Part shown: positions 1-6,647 of the stretch, in pieces | How the letters are laid out: every line of letters starts with the position of its first letter | How positions within the stretch are numbered: the stretch's first letter is position 1 | Assembly: GCA_003162995.1 (NCBI GenBank) | Contig: PLUZ01000164.1 | Coordinates: forward strand, 11,444 to 19,047 | Source: Methylocapsa sp. | GTDB lineage: Bacteria > Pseudomonadota > Alphaproteobacteria > Rhizobiales > Beijerinckiaceae | Length of the DNA: 7,604 nucleotides | Direction of reading: 5' to 3' | Position numbers and translations under genes: made by a program | The notes under the pieces: model-generated | The model's input: only the letters and a program-made list of their open reading frames with translations | The model's database searches: none | Told to the model about the DNA's origin: nothing

Positions 1-2714
1 GTGTTCAAGCTCTCGCTCACGATCGCGATCGTCGCGGTGCCGGCAAAGCGCGAGGCGATACGCAACCGCATCTCTTCGCCTGGCTTATAATTTGACTTGT
101 CGAGGCTGACATCGAGAAGGTCCGGGGCTTGCGCGCTGGCACCGCCCGACCAGCCGCTCTCGAAGGCAAGACTCGTCGGCAGATCGCCACTGTCGCCGCT
201 TGCAAGATCGAGCCGGTATTGGCCAAGTCCGACGATCGTTGAAATTTTGGCTGGCGCATCAAGACCAATATCGATCTTTCCTTCGGCGACGCGTTTCGAG
301 GATTTCACACGCTCGAAATTCCAGCGGCCGTCGGCCCGATACCATTGGTAATCGTTGCTTACCCTGTAAAGCGACCAGGCAACGCCCTTGCGCGCGGCAC
401 GGGCGCCGTCAGCGCCCACGGCAATGACATCGAAATTCGCTGCCGCGCCATCGGTCAAAGCGGTAAAATTCTTCTTGACGCCGATGAGACCGCCTTTCGG
501 CAAGATCGGCAGAACGAGCGAGCGCTCGACGGCACGGCCACCCGGCTCGCCGGCGCGCAGAATGATCTTGGCTTCGAGGGGGCGGGCTGCCGTGACATTG
601 GGAATGGATGCTAGAATTTTTGCGGCACCCTTGGCATCGGTCGTCGCAACATCCTCGATCTGATTGCTGATCTTGTCGAAAGATTCATCTTGCAGCCCGG
701 CCGCATAACCTTTGAGGGCAGGCAAGGACGCTTGATCGGCGGCATTGATCTCGACATCGCCGGTAATATCGAGATTTGTACCCGGCGCGCCGTAGAGATA
801 ACGCGCAAGCGCTGCGACTTCGACAGCCTCGCCAAAGCGCGCCGCCACCGTCTGCGGCGTCAAGGTCAATTCGAGGCGTTCCGGCACATAGTCTTCGACG
901 AGGAAGCTCGTCTGCCCAACAGGGGCTGCCTTCGGGTCCGCAAAGGCCTCGACGCGCCAGGTTCCCGTCGCAATGCCGGGGAGCAACGCCAGCGCAAGGC
1001 TGCGGCCGCCATCCCCCTGATCCTCGGTCAGGACCCGCTTATATTCGACGCCATCGGGACGTTTGACAACGAGTGTGAGCGGCGCGGAAGCCACACCCGT
1101 GCCCTGCCCATCGCGGAGTAGAGCAGTGATGAAAACCGTCTCACCCGAACGGTACACGCCGCGCTCGGTATAGACGAGGGCGTCGAGCGCCGCGGGTGCC
1201 GCGCGGCCTTTGACACCCCGGTCGGTGAGGTCGAAAGACGTCGCCTCGAGATCGAGGAAACCATAATCGCCCTTGCCGTCCGCGGCGACGGCAAGACTCG
1301 GCGCCACACCTCCGGTGCCTCTCGCAAATCCTGGATCGAAATGAATATGACCCGCATCGTCCGTGCGCCGCGATGTTAATATCTCATTGTCGCGCGCGAT
1401 GAGGCGCACCTCGACACCAGCAAGCGGCGCAGCACTTGCGAGCGAGCGCAAGAACACATGAATGCCGTCCTTGCCGGTGAAAGCGGTGAGGCCAAGATCC
1501 GAGACGATGAACCATTGCGTCGCCCGCGTCCCGTAGCTTTCGTCGTCGTCGTCAGCGGCGGCCGCGTCGCCGGCCGGCCTCGCGGCCATGACATAGACGC
1601 CGGGTTCGAGCTGGCCAGCCGCCTCCATGACAGGGAAAGAGGTCGTGACTTCGGCATTAAGCTCTGGGTTGACATCGAGCGTGCCGGACCAAATTTTCTT
1701 ACCGTCGGTCTCGATCAATTGCTTGATCCGGTAGGGCGAAAGCTGACTCAGAAAATCGTCGGAGTGAACCATCGGCAAAAGATTGCGGTCGCCAATCCTG
1801 ATGATGTCCACGGCGATTTTCCGCGTGTTGACGGAGACGACGGGAATGCCTTCCTGCCCCGTGCGGGGCAGCACATAATTCTTGCCGGTGAAATGCACGA
1901 GGGCCGAGCGGTCGCGGACATAGATGTCATAGTTCGCCTGTCTCAGCAGCGCTTCGTTGACAATTGAGGGCAGGCCTTCGCGGAGCACGATTTTGTAATG
2001 CTCGCCGTGCTTCAGGCCCTCGACGCAGAGCTGCTGGTCCTCGATCGAGAGCGCCGCATTGGCGAACCCCGAGACCGTCACGAATGGCGTGTAATCGACT
2101 CGCGCTGGAACAAGCTCTTCGGAAAATTGGAAGCACGCGCGGGGTGAGGCCGATTCATTGTCGATCTTGTAATCGAGAATGCGAAATCCGTGTTTTTCGC
2201 GCATGTCTGTGTAGACATTGCGCACCTGCGCGACTTCGGCGATGCCGAGGCTCGCGCGATAGGCGTCAAGGGCAGGGCGCCACATATCCCGCTTGGCAAA
2301 AATTTCACCAAGCCAAGCCAGCGCCTCCGCTTGCTCCGGCTTGGTGCCTGCCCGCTCATAAGCGATATAGGCGGCCGCCGTACCCGTGGCCTGAAGTTCA
2401 TCGTCATTGCCCGCAGCAATCGCCGCGCGGGAATAGGCGATCCAGGCGCCAGAATCCTTCGGATTTGCCGCGATGATCGCGGCGGACAATTTCATTGCGG
2501 ATTTGAAATCCCTACGGGCACTCGCTTGCGCCAAATCCTTGCGCAGTTGCGGGAGCGGGCGTGTGGCGAGTGGCCCCAGATCCTCGCCGATATTTTGTTC
2601 AAGCCGCGTCGCGTCGCTTTCCAGCTCCTCGCTCACAAAGCTTGGCCGCGCCTGAGCTTGGCCGAACCATAAAAGTAGCGTCATGCCTAAGGTAATGAAA
2701 ATTGATTTGCGCAT
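1..2714 (-). CDS. Bacterial alpha-2-macroglobulin family protein, N-terminal part (runs off left edge)
   Basis: An uninterrupted frame from an ATG at 2714 runs through base 1, giving 904 residues of a family whose members are usually about 1,500-1,800 long. The C-terminal part, where a thioester motif (CxEQ) would lie if present, is outside the window. A GAGG ribosome binding site lies 6 nt upstream of the ATG. Residues 1-22 form a signal peptide (Arg-Lys, hydrophobic core, AQA before Arg23) without a lipobox cysteine, so a soluble periplasmic form is predicted, unlike the E. coli lipoprotein YfhM. Residues about 55-160 are alanine-rich helical, TPR-like. From about 190 come beta-sandwich macroglobulin (MG) domains, with C194 and C230 a possible disulfide. 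The segment YTERGVYRSGET at 515-526 is the typical MG2-type family signature. Members trap proteases or protect the periplasm, often beside penicillin-binding protein 1C. Family assignment is confident; whether this one has a thioester is unknown. Confidence 0.92.
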   Translation of the reverse strand, partial: MRKSIFITLGMTLLLWFGQAQARPSFVSEELESDATRLEQNIGEDLGPLATRPLPQLRKDLAQASARRDFKSAMKLSAAIIAANPKDSGAWIAYSRAAIAAGNDDELQATGTAAAYIAYERAGTKPEQAEALAWLGEIFAKRDMWRPALDAYRASLGIAEVAQVRNVYTDMREKHGFRILDYKIDNESASPRACFQFSEELVPARVDYTPFVTVSGFANAALSIEDQQLCVEGLKHGEHYKIVLREGLPSIVNEALLRQANYDIYVRDRSALVHFTGKNYVLPRTGQEGIPVVSVNTRKIAVDIIRIGDRNLLPMVHSDDFLSQLSPYRIKQLIETDGKKIWSGTLDVNPELNAEVTTSFPVMEAAGQLEPGVYVMAARPAGDAAAADDDDESYGTRATQWFIVSDLGLTAFTGKDGIHVFLRSLASAAPLAGVEVRLIARDNEILTSRRTDDAGHIHFDPGFARGTGGVAPSLAVAADGKGDYGFLDLEATSFDLTDRGVKGRAAPAALDALVYTERGVYRSGETVFITALLRDGQGTGVASAPLTLVVKRPDGVEYKRVLTEDQGDGGRSLALALLPGIATGTWRVEAFADPKAAPVGQTSFLVEDYVPERLELTLTPQTVAARFGEAVEVAALARYLYGAPGTNLDITGDVEINAADQASLPALKGYAAGLQDESFDKISNQIEDVATTDAKGAAKILASIPNVTAARPLEAKIILRAGEPGGRAVERSLVLPILPKGGLIGVKKNFTALTDGAAANFDVIAVGADGARAARKGVAWSLYRVSNDYQWYRADGRWNFERVKSSKRVAEGKIDIGLDAPAKISTIVGLGQYRLDLASGDSGDLPTSLAFESGWSGGASAQAPDLLDVSLDKSNYKPGEEMRLRIASRFAGTATIAIVSESLN
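1542..1553 (-). repeat. GTC trinucleotide tract (x4) coding for four aspartates
   Basis: Four perfect GTC units on the plus strand encode D388-D391 of the alpha-2-macroglobulin on the minus strand. They sit next to an alanine run (GCC/GCG codons). The stretch looks like a low-complexity acidic linker between two macroglobulin domains. Unit-length changes would keep the frame. Confidence 0.6.
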
Positions 2715-2925
2715 ATCCAACCTCGCCGGTCAAAGAAGCTGAGGGCGCGCCATGCTAGCACAGCAGCTTTCGAATGGCATGCTATCGGCTGGAAAATATG
2801 CGGCTTACGACGAGTGGGTATTGGTCACGGAGCGTAAAATCTATGCGCCTTGGCCGGTTGCCAGTGCCCTCTCATGATCCAACGAGTGGTCTCTTCGCGC
2901 CGGTTGACGGTTCGCGGCCGTGGCC

Positions 2926-2954
2926 GCCGGTCTCTCTTGTGGAGAAAGACCGGC
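2926..2954 (-). terminator. Strong hairpin downstream of the cytochrome gene; possible terminator
   Basis: GCCGGTCT at 2926-2933 and AGACCGGC at 2947-2954 are perfect inverted 8-mers. An additional CTC/GAG pairing extends the stem inside, after a two-base bulge. The hairpin begins about 20 nt after the cytochrome stop codon (2976-2974) and lies between two codirectional genes, where a transcription end is expected. No T-tract follows on either strand, so it is not a classical intrinsic terminator. It could instead be an mRNA-stabilising or attenuating stem. Confidence 0.4.
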
Positions 2955-2973
2955 CAGCAGTCGAAAACCAGAA

Positions 2974-4728
2974 TTACAGCTTCTTCAAATATTCAAGCAG
3001 CGCTTTCTTTTCTTCGTCTGGCAGTTGCGTACCGAAATCGTGACCACAGTGACTATTGCCGGAATTCCTGTCGTTGCAATCGGTCGTATTCAATGTGTAG
3101 TCAAATTTGGTCTGGTCGGCCGCCAGCCCAACATTCACCGTGTCGTAGGCCGGCCCAACCTTGAATGCGCTTACGCGCTTAGACGACGGCTTGAGCAGCT
3201 CATTCAGCGTCGGAACCGAGCCATTGTGCAGGTAAGGTGCGGCCGCCCAAATGCCTTCCAATACCCTGGCTTCATAAACATACTGCGTGGTCTTGACGTT
3301 CAAGTTGACGCTTGGACTCGGCAGGGCCGGCAAATGGAATGCGCCCTTCAAGTCCTGCATAGAAGGCGGCAGCTGGAACTGGTCGAGCTTTTGGGCCTGC
3401 GTTTCCTGCGAGGTTGCGGCGATCGGAACGTAACTCTGTATAATCGAGCCGAGAACAGACGTCGCGAGCACGTTGAACGCCAGATCGGTTTCCTTCAAGG
3501 GATCTGTAATGAATGGGATTTTCGCGCCCTGCAACACACCGGTCTGCACCTGCCAAGTCAAGACGTCGTATTCTCTTGTGTCGGTTCCGACATCTTGTAA
3601 CGGCGTCGTCGCCCAGGTTTGAACATCGAAGAATCGAACTTCACCCGGCCGAACTCCATGGCACTCGCTACAACCGCCTTTCGCTGTCGGCCAATTATAA
3701 ATTGCCTTTCCTTTTTCAGCCAACGCTTCATCAATCGGCCACGGCCATTTTGGCGCCCCGATCTGCTTCACCAATCCCTCTAGCGTGCCTAGTCCATCGA
3801 AATTGGCTGAGTTGTTGTTGAGGTAGTTGTATCCAAGAAGGTGCCACCATTCCTTCTTCGGTTCGAACACGCCGAATACACCGTACACTTCACCAAGGTT
3901 GCGCGACAGACCCAGAAGGTCGTTGCCATTGTCCGCAAAGCCTGGCCATTGCGTTTTGTCCTGCTTTGGCGCATTCCAGAGAAATGGATAACGCACGGGT
4001 GCATCCGCCCGCTTGATATTGTCGGCGATCAGATAGCTTGGGGGCTTTCCGAGATCGAGCCCCGTGAGACGGTTGAAGATCATGCCCACTGCGTCAAGCC
4101 GTCCGATCCCCCATGGTGCCTCTGGCAGGCCCTTCGTAATCAGCGTGTCATAGCGATTAAACCACGCCTGCACATTTTCGCGGAGCGCCGCCACGTCACC
4201 AGGCTTTGGAGCAGGAACGCCAAGCACCGCGCGGGCGAAGGTCTGGAACGCCGTGTCGTCGTGCAGGATTCCTCGAACCGCCGCACGGAGGTCGACTAGG
4301 AAAGTCTGAAAATCCACGATAGCGGGGCCGCCATCAATCCTATACTCCTTGCCATCAGCGAAGATCTGCCGCGTGTGGCAGGCCGCACAAGTCATTCCGG
4401 CGAATTGGTTGCCTTGTGGTCCCGAGGCGGTAAAGCCCACCGGCAAACCGTTGCTGTTGGCGGGGTTTCGCAGATAACCGTAGCGGCTGAGACTGTCAGC
4501 CAAAAACGGCGCCCCATCGGACTGTTTGAGGGCTTCAAGCCACGAAAGTGGCATGATCCGCGAGCCCTGATCTTGCGTGTAAAAGTTAGCGCGCGTTGTT
4601 GGCTTCCAGTCGGATCCTTGTTCGACAAAAATTGGATCTGAATCCGCGGCTCGGATCGGAGCAGACGCTATAAAGGTCGCGGCGCTGAGTACGGCACCGC
4701 TTAGGAGCCCCGTTCTAAAAATGGACAT
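2974..4728 (-). CDS. Exported di-heme c-type cytochrome, RoxA / MauG / di-heme peroxidase-like
   Basis: 584 residues. ATG at 4728 is preceded by AGGGA (4736-4740) with 7 nt spacing. Residues 1-27 form a Sec signal peptide (cleavage near IRA|A), placing the protein in the periplasm or outside. Two heme c attachment motifs are visible: CAACH at 114-118 and CSECH at 353-357. Blocks I recognise from the RoxA-like di-heme family are IDGGPA after heme motif 1, WNAPKQDKTQW at 251-261, APYLHNGSVPTL at 497-508, and GHDFGT at 562-567 shortly before a C-terminal ALLEYLKKL helix. H501 and H563 are candidate distal heme ligands. Known relatives include the rubber dioxygenase RoxA, MauG and bacterial cytochrome c peroxidases, so oxygenase, peroxidase or protein-modifying activity is possible; the substrate cannot be read from sequence. 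C551 and C561 are two further cysteines not in heme motifs. No partner oxidoreductase or substrate gene is adjacent. Hand-counted stretches are poorer in GC than flanking genes. Confidence 0.9.
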   Translation of the reverse strand: MSIFRTGLLSGAVLSAATFIASAPIRAADSDPIFVEQGSDWKPTTRANFYTQDQGSRIMPLSWLEALKQSDGAPFLADSLSRYGYLRNPANSNGLPVGFTASGPQGNQFAGMTCAACHTRQIFADGKEYRIDGGPAIVDFQTFLVDLRAAVRGILHDDTAFQTFARAVLGVPAPKPGDVAALRENVQAWFNRYDTLITKGLPEAPWGIGRLDAVGMIFNRLTGLDLGKPPSYLIADNIKRADAPVRYPFLWNAPKQDKTQWPGFADNGNDLLGLSRNLGEVYGVFGVFEPKKEWWHLLGYNYLNNNSANFDGLGTLEGLVKQIGAPKWPWPIDEALAEKGKAIYNWPTAKGGCSECHGVRPGEVRFFDVQTWATTPLQDVGTDTREYDVLTWQVQTGVLQGAKIPFITDPLKETDLAFNVLATSVLGSIIQSYVPIAATSQETQAQKLDQFQLPPSMQDLKGAFHLPALPSPSVNLNVKTTQYVYEARVLEGIWAAAPYLHNGSVPTLNELLKPSSKRVSAFKVGPAYDTVNVGLAADQTKFDYTLNTTDCNDRNSGNSHCGHDFGTQLPDEEKKALLEYLKKL

Positions 4729-4879
4729 GTCTTAATCCCTTTATCGAAAATATTTCGGTCTATCGCTCTCCGTTGATGCTCGCCGTGCTGGACTAATGGG
4801 GAATGATAATAATTCGCGTATCGCCCAGATTGATTGTCACGGAACCGCTTCCCCGGCTCTCTTTATTCTAGGGACACCG

Positions 4880-4900
4880 TGTGAATTTCATGTGATATTC
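4880..4900 (-). promoter_or_regulatory. Tandem direct repeat with 11-bp period upstream of the cytochrome gene
   Basis: TGTGAATTTC (4880-4889) and TGTGATATTC (4891-4900) match at 8 of 10 bases and are offset by 11 bp, about one DNA turn. A looser copy, TGTTCAACATTC, follows at 4909-4920. They lie about 150-170 bp upstream of the cytochrome ATG. Same-face direct repeats of this kind are typical of OmpR/PhoB-type response-regulator sites. A regulatory role is inferred; no cognate regulator is in the window. Confidence 0.35.
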
Positions 4901-4915
4901 CCGATCCGTGTTCAA

Positions 4916-4937
4916 CATTCCCTGGAGGCTGGGAATG
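4916..4937. repeat. Perfect 7-bp inverted repeat (operator or small hairpin)
   Basis: CATTCCC (4916-4922) and GGGAATG (4931-4937) are perfect inverted arms around an 8-nt centre. The left arm overlaps the end of the third, looser copy of the adjacent direct repeat. It is about 190 bp upstream of the cytochrome start and 110 bp beyond the hemW stop, so it could be a dimeric regulator site or part of the hemW 3' end. Confidence 0.35.
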
Positions 4938-4962
4938 CCCAAACCTATCATCGGCCTAAAAT

Positions 4963-4974
4963 GCTGACATCAGC
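4963..4974. repeat. 12-bp near-perfect palindrome
   Basis: GCTGA and TCAGC flank a two-base CA centre, giving a compact dyad in the hemW-cytochrome spacer. It may be an operator half-site pair or chance. Too short to carry functional weight alone. Confidence 0.25.
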
Positions 4975-5049
4975 CGTTTGTCTTAAGCCGTCATCCCACC
5001 ATGACACATCTGCCGAGGTTGTGATTGACGGTTTGGACAGGCCTTGGCG

Positions 5050-6234
5050 CTAAGCCGCAAGATCGGCAACAACCGCGTCGAGCACGGGAAAGCCTTCCGC
5101 GCTCACGCGAAGGCGTCCGCGCGGCGTATATTCGACCATGCCATCGGCGATGAGCGATGCGACGCGGCCGGGATCGAGATCGCGCCCGGACATGGCCTCA
5201 AATTCGGCTGGCTCTATTCCTTCCGAAAGCCGCAAGCCCATCAGCAGAAATTCGTCGGCCTGCTCCTCGATGGACAAAACTTCGTCCTCGACCAGGGCAT
5301 GGCCGTCGCTCTCGACCACGGTCAGCCACATTTCGGGATGCGATTCGGTGGCTTGCGCGCGGCGGCCGTTTGCCGACAAAATCCGGCCATGCGCGCCGGG
5401 ACCGACGCCGATATATTCGCCGTAACGCCAATAGATGAGATTGTGCCGGCTCTCCGCGCCGGGCCGCGCATGGTTGGAGATTTCATAAGCGGGCAGGCCG
5501 GCTTGCGATGTAACTTCCTGCGTCACATCCCAAAGCGCGCGGGCAAGATCATTATCGGGAGGCACGAGCCTTCCCGCATCGCGCAAGCGCGCGAACATGG
5601 TGCCATATTCGATGGTGAGCTGATAGAGCGAGAGATGGTCGCGGGCGCGGGTGATCGCGTCTTTCAATTCCTGCCGCCAGCCCGCCACCGTTTGACCCGG
5701 CCGCGCATAAATCAGATCGAAGGAATAGCGCTCGAAGATCAAGGACGCGAGTTCCACCGCGCGCAGCGCTTCCGCCGCCGTGTGGCCGCGGCCGAGCGCT
5801 TTGAGATCGGCGTCATTGAGCGCTTGCACCCCGAGCGAGACACGATTGACGCCGGCCTGTTTGAACCCGCGAAACCGCTCCGCTTCGACGCTGGTCGGAT
5901 TGGCTTCGAGCGTGATCTCCGCGCATTGCGCGACCGGCCAGAACCCCGCGATCGCATCGAGAATGGCGCCGACGGTCGAAGGCTTCATCAAGGATGGCGT
6001 GCCGCCGCCGAAAAAAATCGAGGAAACGGTGCGGCCTTGCGTCAACTCCGCGCGGTGCGCGAGCTCCGCTTTATAGGCCTCGACAAAGCGGTCATCGTCA
6101 ACCGGCTTCGCGCGCACATGGCTGTTGAAATCGCAATAAGGACATTTGGAGAGGCAAAACGGCCAATGCACATAGACCCCGAAACCTGGATCTGGGCCAA
6201 TCTTACTTCGCGGAGATATCTTCAATTTGCTCAT
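5050..6234 (-). CDS. hemW: Radical SAM heme chaperone HemW (HemN-like)
   Basis: 394 residues from the ATG at 6234, the usual HemW length. The frame stays open to an ATG at 6321 (423 residues), but only the 6234 start has a good ribosome binding site (AGGAG, 5 nt upstream), and the conserved fold begins just after it. Residues 18-26 (FGVYVHWPF) lead into the radical-SAM cluster motif CLSKCPYC: C27, C31 and C34 bind [4Fe-4S] with S-adenosylmethionine. The third cysteine is followed by DF, as in HemW; coproporphyrinogen dehydrogenase HemN has GC there. FFGGGTPSLM at 74-83 is the SAM-binding glycine motif. The HemW C-terminal hallmark NLIYWRYGEYIGVGPGAHG lies at 265-283. HemW binds heme and delivers it to cytoplasmic or membrane hemoproteins; it is not the classical oxygen-independent coproporphyrinogen oxidase. 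All key residues are present, so the gene looks functional. No rdgB is seen directly upstream, where many alphaproteobacteria carry it. Confidence 0.94.
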   Translation of the reverse strand: MSKLKISPRSKIGPDPGFGVYVHWPFCLSKCPYCDFNSHVRAKPVDDDRFVEAYKAELAHRAELTQGRTVSSIFFGGGTPSLMKPSTVGAILDAIAGFWPVAQCAEITLEANPTSVEAERFRGFKQAGVNRVSLGVQALNDADLKALGRGHTAAEALRAVELASLIFERYSFDLIYARPGQTVAGWRQELKDAITRARDHLSLYQLTIEYGTMFARLRDAGRLVPPDNDLARALWDVTQEVTSQAGLPAYEISNHARPGAESRHNLIYWRYGEYIGVGPGAHGRILSANGRRAQATESHPEMWLTVVESDGHALVEDEVLSIEEQADEFLLMGLRLSEGIEPAEFEAMSGRDLDPGRVASLIADGMVEYTPRGRLRVSAEGFPVLDAVVADLAA

Positions 6235-6239
6235 GCCAT

Positions 6240-6244
6240 CTCCT
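6240..6244 (-). promoter_or_regulatory. hemW ribosome binding site (decides the start)
   Basis: AGGAG on the minus strand lies 5 nt before the ATG at 6234. The alternative in-frame ATG at 6321 has no comparable purine run. An out-of-frame ATG at 6239 opens only ATG-GCA-TGA, a two-codon frame overlapping the hemW start, and is probably without meaning. Confidence 0.6.
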
Positions 6245-6360
6245 GCCCGTGGATCCTTCAACCTTGCATCAATTTCTCCCGGAAACCGGCCGCCTCTTTC
6301 TGGCAAGGATGCTCCAAGCATGATCCCGGGACGTTGCAGACTTCTGGCTGATTTGGAAAA

Positions 6361-6377
6361 GAAATTGCGAGAATTTC
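6361..6377. repeat. 17-bp dyad: 6-bp inverted arms with 5-nt centre
   Basis: GAAATT (6361-6366) and AATTTC (6372-6377) are perfect inverted arms around GCGAG. The dyad sits about 127 bp upstream of the hemW ATG in a non-coding stretch, a plausible place for a dimeric regulator. Function is inferred only from symmetry and position. Confidence 0.3.
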
Positions 6378-6647
6378 AACAAATCGAGACCATGAGCGAT
6401 AGAATCTGAAGCAAAGCTTGCTGATTTTCTACCAGCATAATCCCTCGCGCGGTCAAAGTCGCGCCACATTCGAAGTCAAACTCCGTCTTCAACCTATCGT
6501 TTGCGGTTCAAATCACGAAGCGGTACCGGAAAGCGCAGATTCGCCGTGATTTGTTAAGAATACGTTCACTACGTTTCCATAGCTTGCATAGCGCCTGGAC
6601 CAAAGAGTTTCCGGATTGGGCCCTCGCGGCAAGAGTAAAGGTGAGTA

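Larger units (their letters stand above)
4729..5049. other. Intergenic region between hemW and the cytochrome gene
   Basis: This 321-bp spacer holds the cytochrome ribosome binding site (4736-4740) and probably its promoter and operators. I see a tandem direct repeat (4880-4900) and inverted repeats (4916-4937, 4963-4974). A weaker stem, GTCAT/ATGAC at 4990-5005, lies just after the hemW stop and has no T-tract, so no convincing hemW terminator is seen. I could not pick a strong sigma-70 or sigma-54 promoter by eye. An 85-codon plus-strand frame across it (4796-5053) lacks a ribosome binding site and is not called. Confidence 0.6.
6235..6647. other. Divergent intergenic region between hemW and the C-x-S-A-C-T gene
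   Basis: This 413-bp spacer should contain both divergent promoters. No credible coding frame is seen: the short frames across it lack ribosome binding sites and recognisable protein content. Visible elements are the hemW ribosome binding site, a 17-bp dyad at 6361-6377, and a TACGTT direct repeat (6561-6566 and 6570-6575, 9-bp period) in an AT-richer patch containing TTGTTAAG at 6551-6558. That patch is the best place for the plus-strand promoter, roughly 70-100 bp upstream of the start. I could not fix a -35/-10 pair with confidence. Confidence 0.5.

Noticed and set aside
2751..2784. CATGCTA direct repeat (2751-2757 and 2778-2784) upstream of the alpha-2-macroglobulin gene
   Set aside because: Only 7 bp, 27 bp apart, with no extended similarity; likely chance.
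4741..4800. Possible sigma-54 promoter (GCACG then GCAT on the minus strand) upstream of the cytochrome
   Set aside because: The essential GG at -24 is missing and the -12 spacing is poor.
4796..5053. 85-codon plus-strand open frame in the hemW-cytochrome spacer
   Set aside because: No ribosome binding site before the ATG, no recognisable content, and it covers the repeat-rich regulatory region and touches the hemW 3' end.
5050..6234. Annotation as hemN (coproporphyrinogen III dehydrogenase)
   Set aside because: The cluster motif is followed by DF rather than GC, and the length and C-terminal blocks are those of HemW.
5044..6351. 435-codon plus-strand open frame opposite hemW
   Set aside because: It mirrors hemW almost exactly, has no family signature or good ribosome binding site, and reads as Arg/Ala-rich shadow translation; hemW on the other strand has all its motifs.
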